Positions 1-6,145 are shown, counted from the stretch's first letter. The stretch is DNA of 8,460 bases from an uncultured Bacillota bacterium (GCA_949298295.1 CASFWS010000036.1:1-8460); one strand, 5' to 3'. Numbers and translations: made by a program. The notes: generated by a model from the sequence alone, not told the origin.

Positions 1-341
1 AGTTTCTTGGCCAGCTCCTCCTTCGCGACCGGGGAGGGGGCGACGAAGCGGTCGAGATCGACGCTCGAGGCGGGAACCTCGGTCCCGCTTAGGATCTTCA
101 GCTGGAGATTGTTCTTGAAGAGATTCGCTTCCCCTTCCACGTAAACGACGTGGCGCGGGGCAAAGACCTCGAGATCGCCCTCCTCGATTTCCCATTTCTT
201 CCCGTCGATGGTCCCGGTTTTGTCTTGGAGAACGATGGTTAGGTATTTCTTTCCGGCATTGGAGACCCCTTGGACGAGGCTACTTACGAGGTATTCGCCC
301 CGAACGTGCATACCATCGACGATATCCTTAACTAAGATCAT
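1..341 (-). CDS. yhaM: 3'-5' exoribonuclease YhaM, N-terminal part (cut by window edge)
   Basis: The first 113 residues of a protein that remains open at the window edge. They form the OB-fold nucleic-acid-binding domain that opens YhaM family proteins. Visible signatures are VSNAGKKYLTIVLQDKTGTI near residues 27-46 followed by WEI, then VVYVEGEANLF and LQLKIL near 65-86, and the linker to the HD domain (APSPVAKEELAKKL, 100-113). In Bacillus subtilis YhaM is a cytoplasmic 3'-5' exonuclease acting on RNA and ssDNA. The catalytic HD domain would lie outside the window. The ATG lies inside the end of recX with a 14-bp overlap. A purine stretch GGAAAGG sits 7 nt before it, inside the recX coding sequence, so translation is probably coupled to recX. 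It is the last visible gene of the flippase-glycosyltransferase-recX-yhaM operon. The family call is confident; activity cannot be judged from this fragment. Confidence 0.85.
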   Translation of the reverse strand, partial: MILVKDIVDGMHVRGEYLVSSLVQGVSNAGKKYLTIVLQDKTGTIDGKKWEIEEGDLEVFAPRHVVYVEGEANLFKNNLQLKILSGTEVPASSVDLDRFVAPSPVAKEELAKK

Positions 342-1143
342 TGCTGAGCCTTTCCATGACCGCGCGGATGGCGCTTGGCCGGAAGCCTTTCCGGGCCAAA
401 GCTTCGTAGACGCGGCCATTCAGTTCGCGGCCATTATACTTCCTTTCAAGGCGCCGGTAGGCGTTGCGCGCTTCGATTTCGAGGCGGGCAAGTACTCTTT
501 CCTCATCCTCGGAAAGCGTCGCGAGGAGCGGGAAGATGACTTCGTCCTCGTACCCGTCCCGGCTCAAGGCCCGCCAAGCCTTCTCCTTCTTCTCCTTCAA
601 AGGGCAAGAAGCAAGGCGGGGAAGGATCCTTTTCAGATCTTCGGCGGCCTTTTCTCTCTCCTGGTCAAAGGAAAGGGAAGAGACGATGCTTTCCTCAACC
701 CCGGCTTCCCTGAGCTCATGAAGGACCTTCCGCTTCCCTTTGAGGGTATAAGCGGCTTCTTCGGCTTTGTCGACGGCATAGGAACGGTCATCGACGAGGC
801 CCTCTTCCGAAAGGAAGCGCGTAGCCTCCTTCACCTCGGTATAGTTGAGCTTTCCGTCCCGAAGGAGCCTTTCCTCTAGTTCTTTCTCCGCATAAGGCCG
901 CCTTTTGAGGAGGGCGAGGGCCTTGCTTCGGGCCTTCGAGGAGGCAAGGGCCTGGGCGAGGGCATTTTCCTCCTTCGCCGAAAGGACCTTCCCCACATAC
1001 AAAGGAAAAAGCGAGGCTTCCTCGAGGCCGAGCTGATAGGAAACGACTTTCCTTCCGTCGTCGAGAAGGAGGACGTAACGACCAGCCTTTGAGGCGCTAG
1101 GAAGGAAGGAAACGACTTTCCTACCACCCTTTCTTGACCGCAC
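328..1143 (-). CDS. recX: Regulatory protein RecX
   Basis: RecX is a small all-helical cytoplasmic protein that binds RecA and RecA filaments and modulates recombination and the SOS response. From a GTG start the product is 271 residues, close to the length of Bacillus RecX. A short N-terminal beta region (GRYVLLLDDGRKVVSYQL, about 21-38) precedes repeated three-helix modules. Diagnostic motifs are LKRRPYAEKELEERLL near 79-94, FLSEEGLVDDRSYA near 110-123 and GKRKVLHELREAGV near 136-149. A related module recurs at the C-terminus (YEALARKGFRPSAIRAVME). The frame extends upstream to an ATG at 1182, which would overlap the glycosyltransferase by 62 bp without a ribosome site. I prefer GTG at 1143 because GGAGG (1153-1157) sits exactly 9 nt upstream and the overlap falls to 23 bp. 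The stop overlaps the yhaM start. Family assignment is firm; the start is an inference. Confidence 0.88.
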   Translation of the reverse strand: MRSRKGGRKVVSFLPSASKAGRYVLLLDDGRKVVSYQLGLEEASLFPLYVGKVLSAKEENALAQALASSKARSKALALLKRRPYAEKELEERLLRDGKLNYTEVKEATRFLSEEGLVDDRSYAVDKAEEAAYTLKGKRKVLHELREAGVEESIVSSLSFDQEREKAAEDLKRILPRLASCPLKEKKEKAWRALSRDGYEDEVIFPLLATLSEDEERVLARLEIEARNAYRRLERKYNGRELNGRVYEALARKGFRPSAIRAVMERLSNDLS

Positions 1144-2296
1144 GGCGATAAACCTCCATGACATTTCGATAGAAGCGCTCAAGGGAATAGGGCTCGATCG
1201 AGGAAAGCCCAGCCTCGACGATGCCCTTGAGACGGGACCCGCTCAAGGCGACAATCTTCGGAAGCTTCGCGGCAAAATCGTCCTCGTCGAGGAAGAAGAA
1301 GCCGTTTTCCCCGTCCTTGATCGTTCCGAGAAGGGTGTCGTCGTAACGGGCAAAGAGGACAAGCGAGGAGGCCATCGCCTCCATGAAGGTCAAGCCTTGG
1401 GTCTCGGTGATGGAAGCCGAGACGAAGCAATTGCCGAGCTGGTAGTAAAGAGGGACGCTATCGGGATTGACCGGGCCCATGAAAAGGACATGGTCCTCGA
1501 TCCGAAGCTCGGTTACGAGCTTCTTGAGTTCCTTGAGGGCCGGCCCTCCCCCAACAACAACGAAGAGGGTTTCCCGAGCCGGACCGTTGGAAAGGTATTT
1601 GGCATAGCCTTTCAGGCAGATGTCGATCGACTTTTCCTTGGCGACCCGCCCGAGGGAAAGGATGACGTAAGTCGAAGTCGGGATGCCGTATTGGCGACGG
1701 ATTTCGTTAACGAGCTTGCGGTTGACTTTACGGCGGTCGAAAGCCGAGAAGTCGATGCCGGTCGGAATGACGGAAATATAGCTGTCAATCCCGATGGACC
1801 GCATGTATTCCTTGATTTTCGAGGAGGGGCAGATGAACTCGTCGGCCGTCCGCGACTTATGGTGGATGTACTGCCGAACGATGCCTTTGGCCGCCCGATC
1901 CATGAATCCCTTGGTCGCGTAGTAGGTGTAGTCCTCGTACATCGTGTGGAAGGTATAGACGACCGGGAGATTGAGGCGGCTCGCGGCAATGAAGCCAAAC
2001 TGGCCGACCCCGGCATCGTGCTGGCTATGGATGACGTCGGGCCGGAAATCGTGAACGAGCCTCATGGCTTCCTTGTTGAAAAAGGGAGCGGCCCGATAGC
2101 CATACAATTTCTTCAGTTTGATGCCGGGTATGCGGACGATATCGCCATCTTCGTAGAGTTCTTCGTTCCACGGGTTGGTCGTGACGACCATGACCTTTTC
2201 CCCGTGCTCGGTCAAGGTTCGGTAAAGGTTCCGGCAGCTTGTGGCCACCCCGTTGATCTCGGGGGGATAGGTATCGGTGAAGATGGCGATTCTCAT
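1121..2296 (-). CDS. GT4 glycosyltransferase, likely 1,2-diacylglycerol 3-alpha-glucosyltransferase
   Basis: A 391-residue GT-B retaining glycosyltransferase. It probably transfers glucose from UDP-glucose to diacylglycerol at the cytoplasmic membrane face, giving monoglucosyl-diacylglycerol for membrane glycolipid or lipoteichoic acid anchor. The N-terminal Rossmann half opens with MRIAIFTDTYPPEINGVATS, with the glycine-containing acceptor loop. YTFHTMYEDYTYY (114-126) closely recalls the YTxHTxYxDYTHY stretch of the Acholeplasma laidlawii enzyme. The donor half carries LGRVAKEKS (215-223), a GGGP loop (249-252) and the EX7E pair E298/E306 in TETQGLTFMEAM, followed by ARYDD (316-320), also shared with that enzyme. 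The ATG overlaps the upstream flippase stop as ATGA, with GGAAGG 4 nt before it. Substrate specificity rests on remembered family resemblance; another lipid or polysaccharide GT4 enzyme remains possible. Confidence 0.8.
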   Translation of the reverse strand: MRIAIFTDTYPPEINGVATSCRNLYRTLTEHGEKVMVVTTNPWNEELYEDGDIVRIPGIKLKKLYGYRAAPFFNKEAMRLVHDFRPDVIHSQHDAGVGQFGFIAASRLNLPVVYTFHTMYEDYTYYATKGFMDRAAKGIVRQYIHHKSRTADEFICPSSKIKEYMRSIGIDSYISVIPTGIDFSAFDRRKVNRKLVNEIRRQYGIPTSTYVILSLGRVAKEKSIDICLKGYAKYLSNGPARETLFVVVGGGPALKELKKLVTELRIEDHVLFMGPVNPDSVPLYYQLGNCFVSASITETQGLTFMEAMASSLVLFARYDDTLLGTIKDGENGFFFLDEDDFAAKLPKIVALSGSRLKGIVEAGLSSIEPYSLERFYRNVMEVYRRAVKKGW

Positions 2297-3783
2297 TCGG
2301 CCTTCCCCCGTTTCGCACTCCGGGAAATGGCTTTGGCCTTCCCCGTCCCGCCATCGGGAAGCCGATGGATGGCCTCGCTCATGTAGACCTCGTCGCCGGT
2401 GTCGAAGCCATCAGGCAGGTAGCGTTCCCCCTTAAGCTGGCTCCGGATGGCTTTCTTCGAGAGCTGCCGGGTCTCGTACAAAGTGTCGGAAGAGCTCTTC
2501 CGCTCCTCGTAGGTGAGCATCTGGAGGTCGATGAAAGTCTGGCGGCTCGGGTAAACGCCGGCTTCCTTTTCGCCGCGGGAACGGTAAAAGGCCGCGACGA
2601 AGCCGCAGACGATGAAGACGAGATAGAAGGTGGCGATCCGCCAAAGCAGCTGCGTTGCCATCATGTTCTCGTTCTGGGTTCGGATCACGACGCTAACCCC
2701 ATCGACAGTTGCAACCGTCGCTTGGAAGAAACCGGTGAAGATGGTGTTGAAGAAGAGCTCGGAAACCCCGGCCGACCCAGGGATCGGAAGTAGGCCCGTC
2801 ACCATCTGGTGAAAGGAACTCTTGAAGATAGCGTCGAACATCATCGCGATGTCGAAGCCGCCGTTCGAGCCATAGGCGTCGAGAGCCAGGCCGGCAAAAT
2901 AGGGAACCGAGAAACGGAGGCAAAGGATTGAGAAAAGAAGAACGAAGATGAGGATGGTCACCGGGATGTTCCCGAAAAGCCGCCGCAGCTCGATCTTGAA
3001 ATTCTCGACCTGGATTCGGAGGTTTTCCCGCGTCTTGTCCGGGTTCTTGAGGAGGTGGATTTTCCCAAGGAAGCCAATGCAGTAATGAAGGATGAAATTA
3101 TGGAAGCGATGGCTGTAGGACATGAGGAAAAGAAGAAGGATGACGGCCACGTTGAGGGCGAAGCCGAAGATGATGAGAGGAACGATGGTGATTTCCCCGC
3201 CCCAGCCAAGGAAGGTCGTATCGCCCGGGAGGATGTCGATGCCATTGAGGTTCAGGAGGTTCGGCCCCATCACGATGAGGGCAATGACGTCAAGGGTGAT
3301 GAGAGCCGCTTGGTAAATGATGAACCACATGACCATGATCGAGGCCCCGTTCGAGACGGGAATCCCCTGCTTCTTGAAGGTGTAAACCTGCATGAACTGG
3401 CCGCCGGAAGCCCCGGGCGTCACGTTGTTGTAGAAAGCCCCGACCAAGGTATTGGCCAAGCCTTGGTGGAAACGGTAATGCCGGGTATAGAGGCGGGCAA
3501 AGACCAAAAGGGCCAACCCATCGATGCAATAGGAAACGACCATGACGGCGGCAATGACAGTCAACCAGACCGGATCGCACTGGGACATGGCGTCGAAAAT
3601 CGATTTGGCCCCGGCAGCAATGGCATCGAAGACCCCGAGGTTCTCGTTCCCGGAAATAGAAGCCCCGGCCGTGTGGAAGTTGATAAGGAGGGCCACCGCC
3701 GTAAGCAAAAGAACCAGCGTGAGGGAAATGATGTAGCCGCGACGGCTTTTCCGCTTTTGCTTCTTATCGATTGACTCGTCCAT
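2293..3783 (-). CDS. Flippase-like integral membrane protein (LPG synthase TM / YbhN family)
   Basis: A 496-residue polytopic membrane protein of the lysylphosphatidylglycerol-synthase transmembrane (PF03706-type) family. It is related to the membrane half of MprF but lacks the aminoacyl-transferase domain. A basic N-terminus is followed by hydrophobic segments near 17-36, 72-97, 147-173, 198-221, 273-300 and 376-400, plus weaker ones. The family's two conserved loops are clear: YNNVTPGASGGQFMQVY (118-134) and LLPIPGSAGVSE (331-342). After the last membrane segment comes an unusually long, charged, probably cytoplasmic tail of about 95 residues. It is the first gene of the operon and overlaps the glycosyltransferase by 4 bp, so a role in moving the glycolipid product, or supplying its lipid, is a reasonable inference only. 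No Shine-Dalgarno precedes the ATG; an extended -10 lies 9 nt upstream, implying an almost leaderless mRNA. Confidence 0.82.
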   Translation of the reverse strand: MDESIDKKQKRKSRRGYIISLTLVLLLTAVALLINFHTAGASISGNENLGVFDAIAAGAKSIFDAMSQCDPVWLTVIAAVMVVSYCIDGLALLVFARLYTRHYRFHQGLANTLVGAFYNNVTPGASGGQFMQVYTFKKQGIPVSNGASIMVMWFIIYQAALITLDVIALIVMGPNLLNLNGIDILPGDTTFLGWGGEITIVPLIIFGFALNVAVILLLFLMSYSHRFHNFILHYCIGFLGKIHLLKNPDKTRENLRIQVENFKIELRRLFGNIPVTILIFVLLFSILCLRFSVPYFAGLALDAYGSNGGFDIAMMFDAIFKSSFHQMVTGLLPIPGSAGVSELFFNTIFTGFFQATVATVDGVSVVIRTQNENMMATQLLWRIATFYLVFIVCGFVAAFYRSRGEKEAGVYPSRQTFIDLQMLTYEERKSSSDTLYETRQLSKKAIRSQLKGERYLPDGFDTGDEVYMSEAIHRLPDGGTGKAKAISRSAKRGKAE

Positions 3784-3792
3784 GTCGGAGGG

Positions 3793-3801
3793 ATTTTAGC
3801 A
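3793..3801 (-). promoter_or_regulatory. Extended -10 promoter of the flippase operon, near-leaderless start
   Basis: On the minus strand the sequence reads TGCTAAAAT, an extended -10 (TGn plus TAAAAT). Counting 7 nt on places the transcript start near 3786, only about 3 nt before the flippase ATG at 3783. No convincing -35 is seen at 16-18 bp, which is compatible with extended -10 dependence. The CCCTCCGAC between hexamer and ATG has no Shine-Dalgarno character. An inverted repeat lies directly upstream. Confidence 0.5.
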
Positions 3802-3815
3802 CGCGCTCAGGCGCG
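3802..3815. repeat. Inverted repeat in the flippase promoter spacer
   Basis: CGCGC-TCAG-GCGCG is a perfect 5-bp-arm inverted repeat lying immediately upstream of the extended -10, in the spacer between -10 and the -35 position. That is where a repressor operator often sits. It is upstream of the predicted transcript start, so an mRNA hairpin is not its likely role. A chance GC-rich palindrome is the alternative. Confidence 0.35.
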
Positions 3816-3842
3816 CAAGGAGAGACTTCTCACCTACATATA

Positions 3843-3866
3843 GGGCCAAACCAGCGGTTTGGGCCC
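3843..3866. repeat. Strong imperfect hairpin between ferritin and the flippase operon
   Basis: GGGCCAAACC, a 3-nt AGC turn, then GGTTTGGGCCC: a 10-bp stem with one bulged G. It lies just downstream of the ferritin terminator and upstream of the flippase promoter. Neither strand has a T-run after it, so it does not look like a normal intrinsic terminator. It could be a backup structure behind the terminator, an mRNA 3'-end stabiliser in readthrough transcripts, or a protein-binding site. Confidence 0.5.
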
Positions 3867-3870
3867 CATC

Positions 3871-3895
3871 AAAAGGAAAACCCCCGCATTGGGGG
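3871..3895 (-). terminator. Intrinsic terminator of the ferritin gene
   Basis: Read on the minus strand, CCCCC, loop AATGC, GGGGG is followed directly by TTTTCCTTTT. It begins about 25 nt after the ferritin stop codon. The stem is short (5 bp) but all G-C and the T-rich tail is good. Confidence 0.7.
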
Positions 3896-3919
3896 CATTC
3901 CCGACAATCGGCGAGATGA

Positions 3920-4405
3920 TTACCGCTTACCGAGCTCGGCGTCGAGCTCATAAAGGCCGCGGTTATCGCCAGCCAAGAGGTCGAATTTCCGTAGAAGGGC
4001 CGTGGCCGTGGCCTCCTCCTCGGTCTGCTCATCGATGAACCAATCGAGGAAGTGGGCCGTCCGACGGTCGTTAACCTCATCGGCGGCATCGTAGATGGCG
4101 TTGATAAGAGAGGTGACGTACATCTCGTGCTCAAGTTGGAAAGCCAGGGGCTCCCGGAGGTCCTTGTAGGTTTTCCCGGCATGGGCCACGTCCTTCAGTT
4201 CAATGGCCTCCCCCTGCTCGGCAAGGTAGGACATCATCTTGTCGGCGTGCTCGGTTTCCTCGGCGGCTTGCTTCTTGAACCACCCAGCAAAGCCATAAAG
4301 GTGCTTTCGGAGATAGTAGGCTGAGATGTCGAGGTAGAGATAGGCGGAGTAGAGTTCCTTGTTGATTTGATCGTTGAGGAGGTCGGCGATTTTCTTGTTA
4401 AGCAT
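3920..4405 (-). CDS. ftnA: Bacterial non-heme ferritin
   Basis: A 161-residue four-helix-bundle ferritin, a 24-subunit cytoplasmic cage that oxidises Fe(II) and stores it as ferric mineral. Length and numbering align without gaps to the ferroxidase centre of Escherichia coli FtnA. E17, E50 and H53 form site A; E94, Q127 and E130 complete site B; E49, E126 and E129 supply the third-iron site. All are present, so it should be catalytically competent. EETEHADKM (49-57) is the helix-B motif, and no heme-ligating methionine motif was seen. The ATG at 4405 has AAAGGAG (4416-4422) 10 nt upstream. It has a terminator behind it and about 124 bp ahead of it, so it is probably monocistronic, although readthrough from the glycosyltransferase upstream cannot be excluded because no terminator is visible there. 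Confidence 0.94.
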   Translation of the reverse strand: MLNKKIADLLNDQINKELYSAYLYLDISAYYLRKHLYGFAGWFKKQAAEETEHADKMMSYLAEQGEAIELKDVAHAGKTYKDLREPLAFQLEHEMYVTSLINAIYDAADEVNDRRTAHFLDWFIDEQTEEEATATALLRKFDLLAGDNRGLYELDAELGKR

Positions 4406-4434
4406 ATCCTTGATGCTCCTTTCATTTACAAAGG

Positions 4435-4476
4435 TTAGGCCCTAAAAGGCAAAGGGGCAAACAATGTGCTCGAGCA
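4435..4476. promoter_or_regulatory. Ferritin leader with two short perfect palindromes
   Basis: TTAGG-C-CCTAA lies at 4435-4445 and TGCTCGAGCA at 4467-4476, both between the probable ferritin promoter and its ribosome site. They could be operator half-sites for an iron or peroxide regulator, or small leader hairpins. Neither matches a Fur or PerR box that I can defend. The same leader contains CCTTT runs able to pair with the AAAGGAG ribosome site. Confidence 0.3.
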
Positions 4477-4494
4477 ATCGTCTCGAAAATATCT

Positions 4495-4523
4495 ATATCA
4501 AGCAAAGGAAAGGACTTTTGCAA
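4495..4523 (-). promoter_or_regulatory. Possible ferritin promoter
   Basis: TTGCAA (4518-4523) and TGATAT (4495-4500) are separated by 17 bp on the minus strand. The -35 is fair, the -10 poor (3 of 6). The adjacent A+T-rich run gives alternatives such as TATAGA. The transcript would carry a leader of roughly 80 nt. The -35 is only a few bases past the preceding glycosyltransferase stop. Confidence 0.35.
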
Positions 4524-4529
4524 GTGTTT

Positions 4530-5678
4530 TCAGCCGTTGGCTACCTTTTCGAGGAGTTTCTCCCATTCCTTGATTACCGCGTCTTTGGTCCGGGTGAGGG
4601 CAAAACGGTAGGCCTTTTCGCGGAGGGCTAGAAGTTTATCGGGATCAAGCAAAAGAGCAGCCAGGGCATCCGCATAGACCTTCGGGTCAAAGCTATCCAC
4701 GATAACCCCGGTGCCCGGGGGGATGCTCTCCTCGGCCGTTGCGCCGAAGCGGGTCGAGAAAACGGGGACGCTCTGGCTCATCGCCTCCCCGGCAACCAAA
4801 GGAAGTCCCTCGAAAGCCGAGGAAAGAAGGAGCAGGTCCTTCTCAGAGAGGGCAGATTTCACGTCGCGGGTTTCCCCGTGGAGGATGACGCGGTCACCGA
4901 GGGCATTTTCCCCGATGAATCTCTCCAGTTCCGGCCGCATCTTCCCCTCCCCGTACATGTCGAGGGAAAACGCCACACCCTTTTCTTTCAATATCCTGGC
5001 GGCCTTCAAGAGGAGAAGGGGGTTTTTCTGTTCGGCAAGGCGACCGATATAGACAAGCTTCCCGCCGTGATAGGAAATATCACGCGTCGGCTCGAGCTTG
5101 ACAGGATTGACGATCGCGATTCCGTCCTTGCGGGCGAAGGCCGAGCGTTTCTTGACATCCCTCAGGATGCCTTCCGAGAGAAACACCTCGACATCGGGCT
5201 TTCGGGATAGCCCACGGGCAAAGCGTTCGAGGAAAGAGAAATAATGCTCGGCATTGAAATGATAATGGAAGAGGGCCTTCCTTCCCCGCGGAACCGCAAG
5301 GTAGGTAGTCGAAAGGGAAGCCAAGACGATATCGTCCTCGCCTGTCATCTTCTTGATCTTCGAACGGAGGAGGAAACGCCCAAGAAGGAGGTAAAAGAAA
5401 ACGCCGAAAACAACGCGAAGGGCTTTGAAAGGATGCCCCGAGCGGAAATAGCCGACTATTTGCTGGTCCTGACGCGGCAGGTAATCGAGGCCCAAGTAGG
5501 CAGTCTTGATCCGCGGGTCGTTGAAATAAAGGGGGTCTTCCGGTCGCCGGTCGAGAACGACAACCGTTATCTCGAAATCGTCGGCAAGGCCATCGATCAG
5601 GCCTTCGCTTACCGTTTCGACCCCGCCTTGGTAGGAGGCCTGCTCCATCAGCCAGAAAAGCCGCCGTTCCCGCGCCAT
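4530..5678 (-). CDS. GT4-family glycosyltransferase, acceptor unknown
   Basis: A 382-residue GT-B fold enzyme using a nucleotide-activated sugar. The N-terminal acceptor half has a GGVET glycine loop (18-22), typical of GT4 enzymes making cell-surface glycans. A very hydrophobic helix at about 86-104 (ALRVVFGVFFYLLLGRFLL) may dock the protein to the membrane. The C-terminal donor half shows YIGRLAEQKNP (210-220), MYGEG (241-245) and the EX7E pair E290/E298 in FEGLPLVAGEAM. All core motifs are intact. It differs clearly from the lipid glucosyltransferase elsewhere in this window, lacking the HTxYEDYT segment. It appears as a single-gene unit between the tRNA terminator and ferritin, so context gives no acceptor. 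The ATG follows a TACAAT -10 by 6 nt without a Shine-Dalgarno, so a leaderless mRNA is predicted. Confidence 0.85.
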   Translation of the reverse strand: MARERRLFWLMEQASYQGGVETVSEGLIDGLADDFEITVVVLDRRPEDPLYFNDPRIKTAYLGLDYLPRQDQQIVGYFRSGHPFKALRVVFGVFFYLLLGRFLLRSKIKKMTGEDDIVLASLSTTYLAVPRGRKALFHYHFNAEHYFSFLERFARGLSRKPDVEVFLSEGILRDVKKRSAFARKDGIAIVNPVKLEPTRDISYHGGKLVYIGRLAEQKNPLLLLKAARILKEKGVAFSLDMYGEGKMRPELERFIGENALGDRVILHGETRDVKSALSEKDLLLLSSAFEGLPLVAGEAMSQSVPVFSTRFGATAEESIPPGTGVIVDSFDPKVYADALAALLLDPDKLLALREKAYRFALTRTKDAVIKEWEKLLEKVANG

Positions 5679-5684
5679 GAAGAT

Positions 5685-5690
5685 ATTGTA
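5685..5690 (-). promoter_or_regulatory. -10 box of a leaderless promoter for the second glycosyltransferase
   Basis: TACAAT (5 of 6 to consensus) followed by ATCTTC and then ATG. Counting from the -10 puts the transcript start at the A of the ATG itself. The -35 position is weak; TTCCTC occurs at 16-bp spacing. The 50 bases before the ATG contain GAAAGGAG far upstream at about 5721-5728, too distant to serve this start. Confidence 0.5.
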
Positions 5691-5738
5691 GGGTAGAAGA
5701 AGGCCGGAGGAAGAGAGAAAACTCCTTTCGCCCGGCCC

Positions 5739-5763
5739 AAAAAAGAAAGGCGCCCGAAGGCGC
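5739..5763 (-). terminator. Intrinsic terminator of tRNA-Leu with UUCG tetraloop
   Basis: On the minus strand GCGCC-TTCG-GGCGC is followed by a CTTTCTTTTTT tail. The C(UUCG)G tetraloop is exceptionally stable. It begins about 12 nt beyond the encoded CCA of the tRNA. Confidence 0.85.
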
Positions 5764-5775
5764 TTCCATCCAAGG

Positions 5776-5860
5776 TGGTGGGCCCTACAAGAATCGAACT
5801 TGCACGGGTTGCCCCATTAGATCCTAAGTCTAACGCGTCTGCCTATTCCGCCAAGGGCCC
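5776..5860 (-). tRNA. tRNA-Leu (anticodon UAG)
   Basis: An 85-nt class II tRNA. The 7-bp acceptor stem GGGCCCT pairs perfectly with AGGGCCC, followed by discriminator A and an encoded CCA. The anticodon stem TTAGA/TCTAA encloses the loop CTTAGGA, giving anticodon TAG, which reads CUN leucine codons. The long variable arm (GGG-CAA-CCC) and the T arm GCAAG-TTCGATT-CTTGT with one G-T pair fit leucine tRNA. It has its own promoter and terminator and so is a stand-alone gene. Confidence 0.97.
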
Positions 5861-5869
5861 AGCCCGCTA

Positions 5870-5898
5870 ATTATCGTCTTCGCCTAAGGAAGAAACAA
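5870..5898 (-). promoter_or_regulatory. tRNA-Leu promoter
   Basis: TTGTTT (5893-5898) and GATAAT (5870-5875) separated by exactly 17 bp. The predicted transcript start near 5863 lies 2-3 nt before the mature tRNA 5' end. It sits immediately behind the terminator of the small-protein gene. Confidence 0.7.
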
Positions 5899-5905
5899 CT
5901 TCCGG

Positions 5906-5936
5906 AAAGAAAAAGGCTTGCCGGAGAGGGCAAGCC
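5906..5936 (-). terminator. Strong intrinsic terminator of the small-protein gene
   Basis: On the minus strand GGCTTGCC, loop CTCTCC, GGCAAGCC, a perfect 8-bp stem, then TTTTTCTTT. It starts about 9 nt after the TAA of the 51-residue gene and insulates it from tRNA-Leu. Confidence 0.93.
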
Positions 5937-5944
5937 GCTAACCA

Positions 5945-6100
5945 TTAGAGGTTCGCGAAGCCGCTGAGCAGTCCGTCGATGAAGGAATCAGTGCATGCGT
6001 CCGCGAACTTCTCGAGGTTGCTTTCGTTTCCTTTTCCCTCACCAAGGTCGAAGCTGGATTGGGTTTGGAATTTGTCTTTGATGATGTCGAAATATTTCAT
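5945..6100 (-). CDS. 51-residue small acidic protein of unknown function
   Basis: I do not recognise this protein. The frame runs ATG to TAA and encodes 51 residues beginning MKYFDIIKDKFQTQ and ending FIDGLLSGFANL. A basic-aromatic first helix (1-13) is followed by a Gly/Ser/Asn-rich turn (15-28) and a probable amphipathic helix from about 29 to 50, with a single Cys at 36. It is net acidic, with no signal peptide or membrane segment. Evidence that it is real comes from the context: a near-consensus Shine-Dalgarno AAAGGAGG (6110-6117) 9 nt before the ATG, a TTGACC/TAAAAT promoter 16 bp apart, and a perfect 8-bp stem terminator right after the stop. Together these form a complete monocistronic cassette. 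It could be an abundant regulatory or structural peptide, or a small protein that binds a larger partner. A dual-function regulatory RNA is the alternative. Confidence 0.78.
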   Translation of the reverse strand: MKYFDIIKDKFQTQSSFDLGEGKGNESNLEKFADACTDSFIDGLLSGFANL

Positions 6101-6123
6101 CGCGATCGACCTCCTTTCGTTGT

Positions 6124-6140
6124 ACCTTCTTTTGGAAGGT
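6124..6140 (-). promoter_or_regulatory. 5'-end hairpin of the small-protein mRNA
   Basis: ACCTTC-CAAAA-GAAGGT on the minus strand, a 6-bp perfect stem. It begins within a base of the predicted transcript start (about 6139) and ends before the Shine-Dalgarno, leaving the ribosome site single-stranded. This arrangement resembles 5' stem-loops that protect mRNAs from decay. Confidence 0.5.
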
Positions 6141-6145
6141 CCGCC

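Noticed and set aside
1397..2386. A 329-codon open frame on the plus strand opposite the glycosyltransferase
   Set aside because: It is antisense to a clearly recognisable enzyme, its composition is that of a G+C-rich complementary frame, and it has no ribosome site or family motif. The 239-codon frame at 3055-3774 and the 250-codon frame at 6783-7535 are the same kind of shadow.
3843..3866. Hairpin considered as an intrinsic terminator
   Set aside because: No T-run follows on either strand, and a proper terminator for ferritin is already present at 3871-3895.
4486..4500. TGATATAGATATTTT considered as a Fur box before ferritin
   Set aside because: Only the first half resembles the 7-1-7 consensus; the second half matches poorly, so I would not call it.
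4518..4530. ACTT-GCAA-AAGT after the second glycosyltransferase considered as a terminator
   Set aside because: The stem is only 4 A/T-rich base pairs with no T-run; it more likely forms the -35 region of the ferritin promoter.
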